A stretch of 64,000 bases of DNA, taken from positions 1-64,000 of the forward strand of contig NZ_RAZT01000008.1 of the NCBI RefSeq assembly GCF_003626635.1, written 5' to 3'. Positions 9,126-17,748 of the stretch are shown here, piece by piece (position 1 is the first letter of the stretch; the number at the start of each line of letters is the position of its first letter). Source of the DNA: Micromonospora musae. Lineage in GTDB: Bacteria > Actinomycetota > Actinomycetes > Mycobacteriales > Micromonosporaceae. The notes beneath the pieces were generated by a model, which saw nothing but the letters and a program-made list of their open reading frames with translations, did no database searches and was not told the origin of the DNA. The position numbers and the translations under genes were made by a program.

Positions 9126-10106
9126 GTGACGGACCACTTCACTCCTGACAGGCCGGCGCTTCGCAGCTGGCTGCCCGGCTTCCTCGCCCTGGCCGCGATC
9201 TGGGGGTCGAGCTTCCTCTTCATCAAGGTCGGGGTCGAGGAGCTCCACCCGCTTCAGCTGACCCTCTACCGGGTCGTCACCGGAGCCCTCACCCTGCTCG
9301 TCGTGCTCGCCGTGCTCCGCGACCGGCTGCCCCGCGAGCCCCGCGTCTGGGCGCACCTCTTCGTGGTAGCCGCCTTCGGTGTGTCCGTACCGTTCACCCT
9401 TTTCGGCTACGGCGAGCAGCGGGTCGAGTCGATGCTCGCGGGCATCTGGAACGCCACCACGCCGCTGATCGTCCTGCCGCTGGCGGTGCTCGTCTTCCGC
9501 ACCGAGCGGCTCACCACGCGACGGGCGGTCGGCCTCGCCCTCGGCTTCGCCGGCGTGCTCGTGGTGCTCGGTGTCTGGGAGGGGGTCGGCGGCGCGCACT
9601 TCGCCGGCCAGCTGATGTGCTTCGGCGCGGCCGCCTGCTACGGCGTCGCCATCCCCTACCAGAAGCGGTTCGTGGCGGGCAGCAACCACTCCGGCCTCTC
9701 GCTCTCCGCGGCGCAGCTGCTGCTCGCCACGGTGCAGTTGGCGATCGTCACACCGCTGGTGGCCGGGGCGCCCCCACTGCCGACCGAGCTGTCGCCGCGC
9801 GTGGTGGGGAGCGTGCTGGCGCTCGGTGCGCTCGGCACCGGCCTCGCCTTCGTCATCAACATGCGCAACATCCGGGTCGCCGGGGCGAGCACGGCCTCCA
9901 CCGTGACCTACCTGATCCCGGTCTTCGCGGTGCTGATCGGCGCCCTGGCCCTCGGCGAGCGGATGAACTGGCACCAGCCGGCCGGCGCCCTGGTCGTGCT
10001 CTTCGGCGTCGCCGTGTCGCAGGGCCTGATCGGCCGCCGTCGGCGGGCGGCGGTCGGGGTCGGCGTGCCCGCCGTGCCCGCCGTCGAACCGGCGACCCGC
10101 CGCTGA
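9126..10106 (+). CDS. EamA/DMT family transporter
   Basis: A 326-aa protein of about ten hydrophobic helices in two repeated EamA halves. The first half begins with LALAAIWGSSFLFIKVG, the hallmark of drug/metabolite exporters; the second half holds GTGLAFVINMRNIR and GERMNWHQPAGALVV. It probably exports a small metabolite or amino-acid derivative across the cytoplasmic membrane. The start is uncertain: GTG at 9126, GTG at 9117 and ATG at 9060 are in frame and none has a convincing ribosome site, so the mRNA may be leaderless. It is divergent from the Uma2 gene. Confidence 0.85.
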   Translation: MTDHFTPDRPALRSWLPGFLALAAIWGSSFLFIKVGVEELHPLQLTLYRVVTGALTLLVVLAVLRDRLPREPRVWAHLFVVAAFGVSVPFTLFGYGEQRVESMLAGIWNATTPLIVLPLAVLVFRTERLTTRRAVGLALGFAGVLVVLGVWEGVGGAHFAGQLMCFGAAACYGVAIPYQKRFVAGSNHSGLSLSAAQLLLATVQLAIVTPLVAGAPPLPTELSPRVVGSVLALGALGTGLAFVINMRNIRVAGASTASTVTYLIPVFAVLIGALALGERMNWHQPAGALVVLFGVAVSQGLIGRRRRAAVGVGVPAVPAVEPATRR

Positions 10107-10115
10107 GATCGCGGC

Positions 10116-10209
10116 CGGCGACCGCGCCCCGACGGCGAAGCGCCGCTACAGCCGGTAGCCGGCGGCGACCGTGCTCCGGCGGCGAAGCGCCGCAAAGGGC
10201 CGGTAGCCG
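10116..10209 (+). repeat. two tandem 47-bp imperfect repeats with GGCGAAGCGCC hairpins
   Basis: Units at 10116-10162 and 10163-10209 share CGGCGACCG, CGGCGAAGCGCCGC and CCGGTAGCCGG. Each unit contains the mini-hairpin GGCG-AAG-CGCC. They lie between the convergent EamA and PHP genes and probably act as terminators. Confidence 0.75.
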
Positions 10210-10233
10210 GGCCGATCGGGGCTTCGGGGATCG

Positions 10234-11304
10234 CTAGGAGCGCCGGCGGGTCCAGTCGACGAGCTGCTCCGCCGACCAGGTGTTGATCACCCGGTCGGCG
10301 GGCACGCCGCAGCGGGCCGCGCGCTCGCAGCCGAACCGCTGCCAGTCCAGCTGCCCGGGCGCGTGCGCGTCCGTGTTGATGGCGAAGCGACAGCCCGCCT
10401 CCAGCGCGCGACGAATCAGCCGCTTCGGCGGGTCCTGCCGCTCCGGCCGCGAGTTGATCTCCACGGCCACGTCGTGCTCCGCGCAGGCGGCGAAGACGGC
10501 GTCCGCGTCGAAGTCGCTCTCCTTGCGGGTACGGGCCCGGTGCCCGCGGTCGCCCGGCCCGGTGACACCGGCCGGCCGGGACGAGACCATCCGCCCCGTG
10601 CAGTGCCCGAGCACGTCCAGGTGCGGGTTGGCGATCGCGGTCAGCATTCGCCGGGTCATCTTCGACCGCTCGTCGTTCAGGCCGCTGTGCACAGAGCCGA
10701 CCACCACGTCGAGCCGGGCCAGCAGCTTCTCGTCCTGGTCGAGCGAGCCGTCGGCGAGGATGTCCACCTCGATGCCGGTGAGGATCCGGAACCCCTCGGG
10801 GAGCGCCTCGTTCACCGTCTGCACGTGGTCGAGTTGGCGGCGCAGCCGGTCGGCGGTCAGCCCGCGGGCCACCGTCAACCGGGGCGAGTGGTCGGTCAGC
10901 ACCACGTACTCGTGCCCCAACTCCACTGCGGCCAGCGCCATCTCCTCCATCGGCGAACCACCGTCCGACCAGTCGGAGTGCGTGTGGCAGTCACCGCGCA
11001 GCGCGGTACGCAGGGCGGTCGCCTCGGCGTCCAGGTCGCTGCCCTCGGTGGCGAGCAGTCGGCGCAGGTAGACGGGCTCCTCGCCGGCCAGCGACTCGGC
11101 CACACAGCGGGCCGTGACATCACCGACGCCGGACAGCTCGGTGAGGGTGCCGGCCCTCGCCCGCTCGGCCACCTCCGCCGGCGGCAGCGCGGCGAGCGTC
11201 TTGGCCGCGGAGCGGAACGCCCGCACCCGGTAGGTCGCCTCGTTCGCCCGCTCCAGCAGGAACGCGATCCGTCGCAGGTCGGCGATGGGGTCCCGGGCCT
11301 TCAT
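10234..11304 (-). CDS. PHP-domain phosphoesterase with helix-hairpin-helix N-terminus (PolX-C-terminal-like)
   Basis: A 356-aa protein. The ATG at 11304 is chosen because the longer frame would overlap the M23 gene. Residues 1-95 resemble the N-terminal domain of bacterial family X polymerases, with an HhH motif (LSGVGDVTARCVAESL). From about residue 101 a PHP domain begins with CHTHSDWSDG, then LTDHS, GIEVDI, DVVVGSVHSGL, HLDVLGH, VEINSRP and INTDAHAP, covering the metal-binding motifs. The polymerase palm is missing, so the protein is not a complete PolX. Likely roles are phosphoester hydrolysis on DNA ends or histidinol-phosphatase-like activity. Confidence 0.85.
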   Translation of the reverse strand: MKARDPIADLRRIAFLLERANEATYRVRAFRSAAKTLAALPPAEVAERARAGTLTELSGVGDVTARCVAESLAGEEPVYLRRLLATEGSDLDAEATALRTALRGDCHTHSDWSDGGSPMEEMALAAVELGHEYVVLTDHSPRLTVARGLTADRLRRQLDHVQTVNEALPEGFRILTGIEVDILADGSLDQDEKLLARLDVVVGSVHSGLNDERSKMTRRMLTAIANPHLDVLGHCTGRMVSSRPAGVTGPGDRGHRARTRKESDFDADAVFAACAEHDVAVEINSRPERQDPPKRLIRRALEAGCRFAINTDAHAPGQLDWQRFGCERAARCGVPADRVINTWSAEQLVDWTRRRS

Positions 11305-11333
11305 TCCGTCGAACCTAGTCGCCGCCGCGCCGA

Positions 11334-12071
11334 TCAGGGAGCCTTCGGGCAGCCGTGCCGCCGCTGCCAGGCGGTGACCTCGGAGGCCGGTGCCCGGTTG
11401 CCGCCCTTGCGCCACGAGTCGAGGTAGCGTGCCGGCCAGATGACGCCCCGCCGGATCCACCAACCGTCCTGCCCGGAGCAGCGCGGGGAGATGCCGAAGT
11501 GCAGGTGACAGACGTTGTTCGCGTTGCCCGTGCGGCCCACCTCGCCCAGCTTGAGGCCGGCGCGGACCCGTACGCCGGCCGCCACACCGTCCGCGATCGC
11601 GCTGAGGTGCGAGCCGTAGTACCGCACCCCGTCGTCACCGAGCAGGGCGACCGAGAGCCCGCCGTTGTTCGGCCCGAGCGGGCCCCGCTTGTCGAACCGG
11701 TCCACCCGGCTCACCTCGAGGATCGTGCCGTCGGTGACCGCGACGACCGGCTCGCCGCAGTCGGCGAAGATGTCCGTCGCCGGGTAGCCGGAGTGCGTCT
11801 TGTGGTACGCGACCTTGCCGGACCGGACCGGAAAGACGTGCCGCAGGTCGCCACGGGGGGTGGCCGGCGTCGCGGGAGTGGTGCGCGGCGGGGCCGAGCC
11901 GGTCGGATCCGGCGCGGCCGGCTGGTCCGCGCTGGCCGGCGCGCCCGGTGGGCTCGGTGTCGTGCCGCCCGGCGGCACCCCCGGCCGGGTCGACGCGCAG
12001 CCCGCGGCGAGGGCCGCGGCGAGCAGTAGCAGGACCGGGTACGCGCGGCGTCTGATCGTCGGCGACGGCAT
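11334..12071 (-). CDS. M23 family metallopeptidase lipoprotein
   Basis: A 245-aa protein with a lipoprotein signal (RRR charged start, hydrophobic core, LAAGC with Cys25 as the lipidation site), then a Pro/Thr-rich linker. The C-terminal LytM/M23 domain shows THSGYPATDIFA (zinc His and Asp), GEPVVAVTDGTI, YYGSHLSAI and CHLHFGI near residue 190, so the active-site residues are present. It would cleave peptidoglycan cross-bridges or activate other wall hydrolases at the outer face of the membrane. Its stop lies 29 bp upstream of the PHP gene on the same strand, so co-transcription is possible. Confidence 0.9.
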   Translation of the reverse strand: MPSPTIRRRAYPVLLLLAAALAAGCASTRPGVPPGGTTPSPPGAPASADQPAAPDPTGSAPPRTTPATPATPRGDLRHVFPVRSGKVAYHKTHSGYPATDIFADCGEPVVAVTDGTILEVSRVDRFDKRGPLGPNNGGLSVALLGDDGVRYYGSHLSAIADGVAAGVRVRAGLKLGEVGRTGNANNVCHLHFGISPRCSGQDGWWIRRGVIWPARYLDSWRKGGNRAPASEVTAWQRRHGCPKAP

Positions 12072-12132
12072 CCGGTCATCCTGGCAGAGTCGGTACGGTG
12101 GAACGAGCGTTCCGGCTGAGGGGAGGCGAGGC

Positions 12133-12525
12133 GTGACGACCGGGCAGCAGCCCCTTCCGTACGACCCGGGTGCCGGTTACCGTCCGCCGACGCGTAACCC
12201 CTCGGGGCTCTTTCCGGCCGGGCCGCCGACCCGGCCCACCTACCGCGAGCCGCATCCGGTCACCGGGATCGGCGTGGCGGTGGGCGGCGGGGTGGCCGTC
12301 GTCTGGCTGCTCCTCTTCGGGCTGCTCGGCACCGACGTGTCGGGCTACGCCTGGTGGACGTTGCTGGCCGGGCTGCTGGCCTGGCTCGCGGCCCTGGTGC
12401 TGGTTCGCCACGGCGATCGTGGGGTCGCCGCCGGGATCGCGATCGTGACCGCCGGCGGCTGGAGCATCGCGGCCGCGGTGGTGGCCGTACGGTGGGCGAC
12501 CAGCGGGAACTGGCCGCTCTGGTGA
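12133..12525 (+). CDS. small membrane protein, function unknown
   Basis: A 130-aa protein starting at GTG 12133 with GGGAGGCGAGG upstream. The first 45 residues are Pro/Gly/Arg-rich and hydrophilic. They are followed by three hydrophobic helices, roughly GVAVGGGVAVVWLLLFGLL, WWTLLAGLLAWLAALVLV and AAGIAIVTAGGWSIAAAVVAV. I do not recognise the family. It is divergent from the M23 lipoprotein gene with a 61-bp gap, so the two may share a control region. Confidence 0.75.
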   Translation: MTTGQQPLPYDPGAGYRPPTRNPSGLFPAGPPTRPTYREPHPVTGIGVAVGGGVAVVWLLLFGLLGTDVSGYAWWTLLAGLLAWLAALVLVRHGDRGVAAGIAIVTAGGWSIAAAVVAVRWATSGNWPLW

Positions 12526-12601
12526 CTGCGTCGCGTGGCCGGTCGGCTGCGCTCCGGAACCCGGCTTGACGTGCGCCGGTGGACTCGGCACGCTCGGCAG
12601 C

Positions 12602-12769
12602 ATGGCCTGGACCACACCGCGGCTCGATCCCGAACGCAGCCGCCGCCGCCTGCAGCTCCTCGCCGATCTGGCCGGGGCCCGGGCGGTACGCCAGCGCGAG
12701 CGCCCGCAGCGGCTGCGTACCGCGCGGCTGCGGCAGCTCATCGCCACGAGGCGGCGGCTGGCCGGCTGA
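12602..12769 (+). CDS. possible small basic protein (55 aa)
   Basis: A short open frame in the 368-bp gap between two real genes. It is rich in Arg and Leu and predicted helical (DPERSRRRLQLLADL). No clear ribosome site precedes the ATG, and in 72% GC DNA such frames occur by chance, so support is weak. Confidence 0.3.
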   Translation: MAWTTPRLDPERSRRRLQLLADLAGARAVRQRERPQRLRTARLRQLIATRRRLAG

Positions 12770-12893
12770 GACGGCCATGACTTTGGCAGGATTGACCTGC
12801 CCTTCGGGGCGTTGACCAACCGCCCGCCGACCCGACCGGCTAACGTGCACGCGTAACGAGGCGGCGTGCTGTGCCGAGGTTTTTGGGGGGAAC

Positions 12894-13421
12894 GTGTCGT
12901 ACTTCGCTGCTGCCGTGGTGCGCGATGCGGGCGACTGGACGGCCGCCGAGGTGAACCTGCGAGGGGCCACCGACATCGACGAGGTCGCGGACCGGCTGCG
13001 CGACGTCGATCAGGACGCCGACCTGTCGCTGCTCTTCGTCGAGGCCGACGACACCTACCTGGTGATCATGCGTCTCGACGAGGGCGAGGACCTGCGGATC
13101 TTCGGCTCCGACTCGGCATACGCGGAGGAGTCCCGGCTGGGCGCGCTGCTCGTCGGTGACCTGAAGACCTCCGTCACCGGGCTGGACGAGGTGGACGAGC
13201 CCCGCTCCGGCGACGGTGGCGGCGAGGAGAGCGAGCAGCCGGCCGTCGACCCCGAGGCCGATCCGGTCGGCGACGCGGACCTCCTGGCCGACCTCGGCAT
13301 CTCCGCGCAGAAGCTGCTCTCGCTCTGTGCCGAGGAGGGGCTGCTGCCTGCCGACGTGACCGCCGAGGTCTGCCAGGTGCTGGGCTGCGCCGACGAGGTC
13401 GAGGAGCTGCGTGAGGTCTGA
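12894..13421 (+). CDS. tRNA adenosine deaminase-associated protein
   Basis: A 175-aa acidic protein starting at GTG 12894 after GGGGGGAAC. The N-terminus (SYFAAAVVRDAGDW...) and the C-terminal LLADLGISAQKLLSLC segment match the conserved actinobacterial protein always encoded just before tadA. A low-complexity Asp/Glu/Pro linker sits between them. It overlaps tadA by 11 bases, indicating translational coupling. Its job is unproven; the fixed linkage suggests a partner or regulator of A34-to-inosine editing in tRNA-Arg. Confidence 0.8.
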   Translation: MSYFAAAVVRDAGDWTAAEVNLRGATDIDEVADRLRDVDQDADLSLLFVEADDTYLVIMRLDEGEDLRIFGSDSAYAEESRLGALLVGDLKTSVTGLDEVDEPRSGDGGGEESEQPAVDPEADPVGDADLLADLGISAQKLLSLCAEEGLLPADVTAEVCQVLGCADEVEELREV

Positions 13422-14058
13422 CCCGGCTGGTGGCGCGCCGCTTCTCCCCTCGGGTGGGGAGCCGGCGGACGCCACCGATCCGGCGTTCGAGACCGTACGT
13501 CCCGGGCAGCCGACACCCGGCCGCCTCGGGCGGGTCGGGCCGGGTGCCGACGAGGGGCTGGCCGATCCGGGTGAGCCGGGTCGGCGGCAGCGGCACGAGC
13601 TGTGGATGCGCCGGGCGCTGGAGGTCGCGGTGACCGGCCCGGCGGCCGGCGGCCGGGAGGACGGGGAGAGCCCCGTCGAGGACGTGCCGGTCGGCGCGGT
13701 GGTCTACGGGCCGGACGGCACCGAGCTGGCCATCGGGCGTAACGAGCGTGAGCTGACCGGCGACCCGACCGCGCACGCCGAGGTGCTGGCGCTGCGCCGG
13801 GCGGCGCAGCGACTGCGGCGGTGGCGGTTGGAGGACTGCACGCTGGTGGTCACGCTGGAGCCCTGCACGATGTGCGCCGGCGCGTTGGCGTTGGCCCGGA
13901 TCTCGACGGTGGTCTTCGGCGCCTGGGAGCCGAAGACCGGCGCGGTGGGGTCGCTCTGGGACGTGTTGCGTGATCGGCGGCTCAACCACCGCCCCGAGGT
14001 CTACGGCGGAGTGCTGGAGAAGGAGACCGCCGCCGTGCTCCGAGCCTTCTTCCGCTGA
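13411..14058 (+). CDS. tadA: tRNA-specific adenosine deaminase
   Basis: A 215-aa protein with a cytidine/deoxycytidylate-deaminase fold. The zinc site is complete: TAHAEVLAL (His ligand, catalytic Glu) and EPCTMCAGAL (two Cys ligands). The enzyme converts A34 to inosine in tRNA-Arg(ACG). The GTG start at 13411 overlaps the upstream partner gene and adds about 65 Pro/Gly-rich residues before WMRRALEVA, where TadA homology begins; ATG at 13606 would give a more usual N-terminus. There is also a roughly ten-residue insertion (GREDGESPVE) in the first loop relative to the E. coli enzyme. Confidence 0.92.
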   Translation: MRSDPAGGAPLLPSGGEPADATDPAFETVRPGQPTPGRLGRVGPGADEGLADPGEPGRRQRHELWMRRALEVAVTGPAAGGREDGESPVEDVPVGAVVYGPDGTELAIGRNERELTGDPTAHAEVLALRRAAQRLRRWRLEDCTLVVTLEPCTMCAGALALARISTVVFGAWEPKTGAVGSLWDVLRDRRLNHRPEVYGGVLEKETAAVLRAFFR

Positions 14059-14090
14059 CCCCGCCGCACCCTGCTCGCGCCCACCTGCGT

Positions 14091-14147
14091 CGATCATGAG
14101 GTTGGCGGTGCCCGGCACGGCGTGCCGCGCCGCTCACCTCATGATCG
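14091..14147. repeat. large inverted repeat, terminator or REP-like element
   Basis: CGATCATGAGGT (14091-14102) is exactly complementary to ACCTCATGATCG (14136-14147), with a GC-rich 33-nt loop. It sits between the convergent tadA and sensor-kinase genes and overlaps the kinase 3' end. It is a likely bidirectional terminator; the sequence style also resembles dispersed intergenic repeats of Micromonosporaceae. Confidence 0.7.
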
Positions 14148-15362
14148 ACAGGTTCCTGCGGGGTCATCCGGTACGCCGGGGACGGAGGGTTGGGGGGTCG
14201 GGGCCTCGGGCAGTCGTACCGTCACCACCAGGCCGCCGCCGTCGCGCGGATGGGCGGAGACCGTGCCACCGTGCGCCCGCGCCACGGCCCGGACAATGGA
14301 GAGCCCCAGTCCGAAACCGCGACCGCTGCCCACCCGCTCGCCGGAAAGGCGGCGGAACGGCTCGAAGATGGCCTCCACGTCGTAGCTCGGCACCGTCGGA
14401 CCGGTGTTGCTCACGACCAGCGTCGCGCGGCCGTCCCGCACGCCGGTACGCACGTCGACGCGGCCGCCCTCGGGGACGTTGTGCCGCAGCGCGTTCTCCA
14501 CCAGGTTGGTGGTGAGCCGCTCCAGCAACACCGGATCGCCGACCACCAGCGCCGGCTGCAACTGCCGGGTCACGGTCGGGCCGGCGCCCTCGCCGACGAC
14601 CTGGTCCAGCACGTGGTCGGCCACGTCGGCCAGGTCCATCCGGGACCGGGCGGTCAGCTCCTTCTCCGAGTCGGCGAGGGTCAGCAGCCCGTCGATCAAC
14701 CTCTCGTGCCGCTCGTTCACCGCCAGCAGCGACTCACCCAGCCGGCGTACGTCCTCCGACGCGTCGGGCCGGCTCACCGCCAGCTCGATCAGGGACCGGT
14801 TCAGGGCGAGCGGGGTCCGCAGCTCGTGCGAGGCGTTCGCGACGAACCGGCGCTGCCCGTCGAAGGAGCGGTCCAGCCGCTCCAGCATCTCGTCGAAGGT
14901 GTCGGCCAGCTCCCGTACCTCGTCCGCCGGCCCGGAGAGCGAGATGCGTTCGTGCAGTCCGCGGCCCGCCACGTCGGCACCGGCGATCCGCCGCGCCGTC
15001 CCCGTGATCTGGTGCAGCGGCTGCAGCGCCCGACCCGCGACCAGCCAGCCGAACGCGATCGCGACCACGGAGACCAGGCCCAGCGCGATCCCGCCCTGGG
15101 TGAGCAGCGAGTCGAGCGTCTGGTTCCGCGCGTCGCCCTGAACCTTCCGGACGATCAGCCGCAGCTGCTCGGCCTGGTCACCGGTGAGCTTCCCCTCCAC
15201 CCCCTGCACGATCGGCTTCACGTCGCGCAGCGCCACCCCGAACGGCGCAGCGGTGCGCTGGTCGACCAGCACATAGGTGACCGCGAGCAGGACCAGCCCG
15301 GCGACCAGGAAGATTCCGCCGTAGATCAGGGTGAGCCGGGCCCGGAGGGAGAGTCGCTTCAC
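14139..15362 (-). CDS. sensor histidine kinase of a two-component system
   Basis: A 407-aa protein. The start is GTG at 15362, which overlaps the regulator stop codon as GTGA. Two membrane helices (about 8-30 and 93-115) flank a short extracellular sensor loop of about 60 residues. They are followed by a HAMP domain, a HisKA domain (NASHELRTPLALNRS, phospho-His179) and an ATPase domain with N-box LTTNLVENALRHN and G-box GRGFGLGLSIV. It autophosphorylates and passes phosphate to the regulator encoded directly upstream. It is divergent from an export operon, the probable target. The signal is unknown. Confidence 0.93.
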   Translation of the reverse strand: MKRLSLRARLTLIYGGIFLVAGLVLLAVTYVLVDQRTAAPFGVALRDVKPIVQGVEGKLTGDQAEQLRLIVRKVQGDARNQTLDSLLTQGGIALGLVSVVAIAFGWLVAGRALQPLHQITGTARRIAGADVAGRGLHERISLSGPADEVRELADTFDEMLERLDRSFDGQRRFVANASHELRTPLALNRSLIELAVSRPDASEDVRRLGESLLAVNERHERLIDGLLTLADSEKELTARSRMDLADVADHVLDQVVGEGAGPTVTRQLQPALVVGDPVLLERLTTNLVENALRHNVPEGGRVDVRTGVRDGRATLVVSNTGPTVPSYDVEAIFEPFRRLSGERVGSGRGFGLGLSIVRAVARAHGGTVSAHPRDGGGLVVTVRLPEAPTPQPSVPGVPDDPAGTCRS

Positions 15363-16015
15363 GCTATCCGGTATCCCACGCCGGGGACCGTCTCGACCAC
15401 CTGCGGCTCGCCCAACTTGCGGCGCAGCTTCATGACGGTGACGCGGACCACGTTGGTGAACGGGTCGATGTGCTCGTCCCAGACCCGTTCCAGCAGCTCC
15501 TCGGCCGAGACGACCGCGCCGTCGGCCCGCATCAACTCGACCAGCACGGCGAACTCCTTGCGGGACAGCGGCACGTACCGGCCCTGCCGGTGCACCTCGC
15601 GGCGGGCCGGATCGACCACGATGCCGGCCCGGGTCAGAGTGGGCGGAGCGGCCCGGCGAGCCCGCCGGCTCAGCGCGTGCACCCGGGCGGAGAGCTCGAC
15701 GAGCGCGAACGGCTTCGTCAGGTAGTCGTCGGCGCCCAGCGCCAGGCCGGCGACCCGCTCCCGTACGGCTGCCGCCGCGGTGAGCATCAGCACCCGGGTC
15801 TCCCCGCCGCTGTCGACGATCGCCCGGCACACGTCGTCGCCGTGCACCACCGGCAGGTCACGGTCGAGGACGACCACGTCGTAGTCGTTCACACCGAGCC
15901 GTTCCAGCGCCGCGTCGCCGTCGTACGCGACGTCCACGGCAAACGCCTCCCGGCGCAGCCACTCGGCGATGCTCTCGGCGAGCACGCTCTCGTCCTCTAC
16001 CACCAGCACTCTCAC
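15359..16015 (-). CDS. OmpR-family response regulator
   Basis: A 218-aa protein from GTG 16015; longer frames upstream have no support. The receiver domain has the acidic pocket E7-D8, phospho-acceptor D51 (VVLDRDLP) and the conserved Lys in LTKPFAL. The winged-helix DNA-binding domain has LSRKEFAVLVELM, VSAEELLERVWD and VRVTVMKLRRKLG, ending in VPGVGYRIA. Together with the kinase it forms a two-component system. The perfect inverted repeat at 16049-16072, 34 bp upstream of this start, is a good candidate for its binding site. Confidence 0.93.
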   Translation of the reverse strand: MRVLVVEDESVLAESIAEWLRREAFAVDVAYDGDAALERLGVNDYDVVVLDRDLPVVHGDDVCRAIVDSGGETRVLMLTAAAAVRERVAGLALGADDYLTKPFALVELSARVHALSRRARRAAPPTLTRAGIVVDPARREVHRQGRYVPLSRKEFAVLVELMRADGAVVSAEELLERVWDEHIDPFTNVVRVTVMKLRRKLGEPQVVETVPGVGYRIA

Positions 16016-16048
16016 CCGCCCAATGGTGCCCGGTGCCGGCATAACGCC

Positions 16049-16072
16049 GGCGTAACCATCTGCGGTTACGCC
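16049..16072. promoter_or_regulatory. perfect inverted repeat, candidate operator of the response regulator
   Basis: GGCGTAACC (16049-16057) and GGTTACGCC (16064-16072) are separated by 6 bases. They lie in the 130-bp divergent region between the two-component system and the export operon. A related partial copy (ATAACGCC) immediately precedes it. Confidence 0.6.
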
Positions 16073-16145
16073 CGGGATACGCCAGATGCCGTGCACTGGC
16101 GGCAGAGGCCGGGCGGAGTGCCGGGCCGAGGAGAGGAAGCGTGTG

Positions 16146-16673
16146 ATGCGACGAGGACTGCTCGCGCTGCCGCTGCTGCTCGCCCTGGGCATCGCGGGCT
16201 GCGGCGGGTCGGGCCAGGAGCCGGCGGTGGCGACCGCCGGCGGCGGAACCGGGGCGGCCCAGCCGTCCGCCGCCCCGGTGGCCCAGCTCAGCGACGACGA
16301 GCGACGGTTGAAGTTCACCGAATGCATGCGGGAGAACGGGGTCGAGATGCCGGACCCGGAGGCCGGCAGCGGGCTGCGGCTCCGGTTCGGCAAGGGCACC
16401 GACCCGGCGAAGGTGCAGGCGGCCATGGAGAAGTGCCGCCAGTACCTGCCCAACGGCGGGGAGAAGCTCAAACTCGACCCGGCGCAGCTCGAACAGGCCC
16501 GCAAGCTCGCCGCCTGCATGCGGGCCAACGGCGTACCCGAGTTCCCCGACCCGCAGCCGGACGGCGGGCTCCGGCTGCGCCTCGACGAGCTGAACGTCAA
16601 GGGACCCGAGGTGAAGGCCGCGATGGAGAAGTGCCGGCAGCACGCGCCGAAGCGGCCCGGAGCCGCCAGGTGA
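16146..16673 (+). CDS. secreted lipoprotein with duplicated Cys-containing repeat
   Basis: A 175-aa protein starting at ATG 16146 after GAGGAGAGGAAG. A lipoprotein signal ends at LGIAGC (Cys19). The mature part contains two copies of the same roughly 60-residue unit: ECMRENGVEMPDP...AAMEKCRQYLP and ACMRANGVPEFPDP...AAMEKCRQHAP. Each unit has two Cys, which may bond in the oxidising exterior. Proteins of this type are common in front of actinobacterial MacAB-like exporters. It overlaps the next gene by 4 bases, so it is the first gene of a four-gene operon. The role is not known; cargo or sensor protein of the exporter is possible. Confidence 0.8.
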   Translation: MRRGLLALPLLLALGIAGCGGSGQEPAVATAGGGTGAAQPSAAPVAQLSDDERRLKFTECMRENGVEMPDPEAGSGLRLRFGKGTDPAKVQAAMEKCRQYLPNGGEKLKLDPAQLEQARKLAACMRANGVPEFPDPQPDGGLRLRLDELNVKGPEVKAAMEKCRQHAPKRPGAAR

Positions 16674-17748
16674 GCACACGTCGCCTCCGGCTCCGTACCG
16701 TCGCGCTGACCGCCGCCGTCGCGGTCGCAGCCTCCGCCGGCGTCGTCGCCGCAGTGGGCTTCGCCGGCACCGACCGGGGTACGGCGGCCGCCGGAACCGT
16801 TCCGCCGGCCACCGCCACCGTCACCCGTCAGACCCTGACCGACGTGCAGACCGTGAACGGGGAGCTCGGCTACGGCACCGCGTACGTCGCCGACGCCCGG
16901 CTAAGCGGGACGATCACCGCCTTGCCGGAGACCGGCACCGTCGTCAAGCGGGGCGGCCGGCTGTACGCGGTGGACGACGAGCCGGTGGTGCTCCTCTACG
17001 GGGCGCTGCCCGCGTACCGGCTGCTCGAACCGGGGGTGCAGGGGGCGGACGTCGAGCAGTTCGAACGGAACCTGCGGGCGCTCGGGCAGACCGGATTCAC
17101 CGTCGACGACGAGTACACCGGCAGCACCGCCGACGCCGTCCGCGAATGGCAGGAGAAGCTCGGGCTGCCCGAGACCGGCCGGGTGGAGCCGGGTCGCGTC
17201 CGCTACGCCGAGGGAGAGGTGCGGGTGGAGAGCCACCAGGCCGCGGTCGGCGCCGTGACGCAGCCCGGCCAGGGCGTGCTCACGTACACCGGCACCAGCC
17301 GGCTGGTCACCGTCGAGCTGGACATGGACGACCAGCGGCTGGCAAAGAAGGGGACCGCCGTCGGGGTCGCCCTGCCCGACGGCGGTCCGCTCAGCGGCCG
17401 GATCGAGTCCGCCCAGACGGTCGTCGACGCCGGCTCGGGCGGCGCCACCGGGCAGGCCGCCGAGGCCGAGACGAAGATCGAGGTCACCGTCTCGGTCGCC
17501 GAGCCGGCGAAGCTCGCCGGGTACGACCAGGCGAGCGTGGAGGTCACCTTCACCGCCGAGGAGCGTCCGGACGTGCTCACCGTGCCGGTGGCCGCGCTGC
17601 TCGCCCTGGCCGAGGGCGGGTACGGCGTGGAGGTGGTCGAGGGGGAGCGGAGCCGGATCGTCGCGGTCACCACCGGCCTCTTCGCGGCCGGTCGGGTCGA
17701 GGTGAACGGGCCCGACCTCGCCGAGGGCATGACCGTGGGAACGCCGGC

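Noticed and set aside
14139..16600. Long N-terminal extensions of the kinase and response regulator
   Set aside because: Extensions read out of the neighbouring genes in other frames; domain starts and the GTGA overlap fix the real starts.
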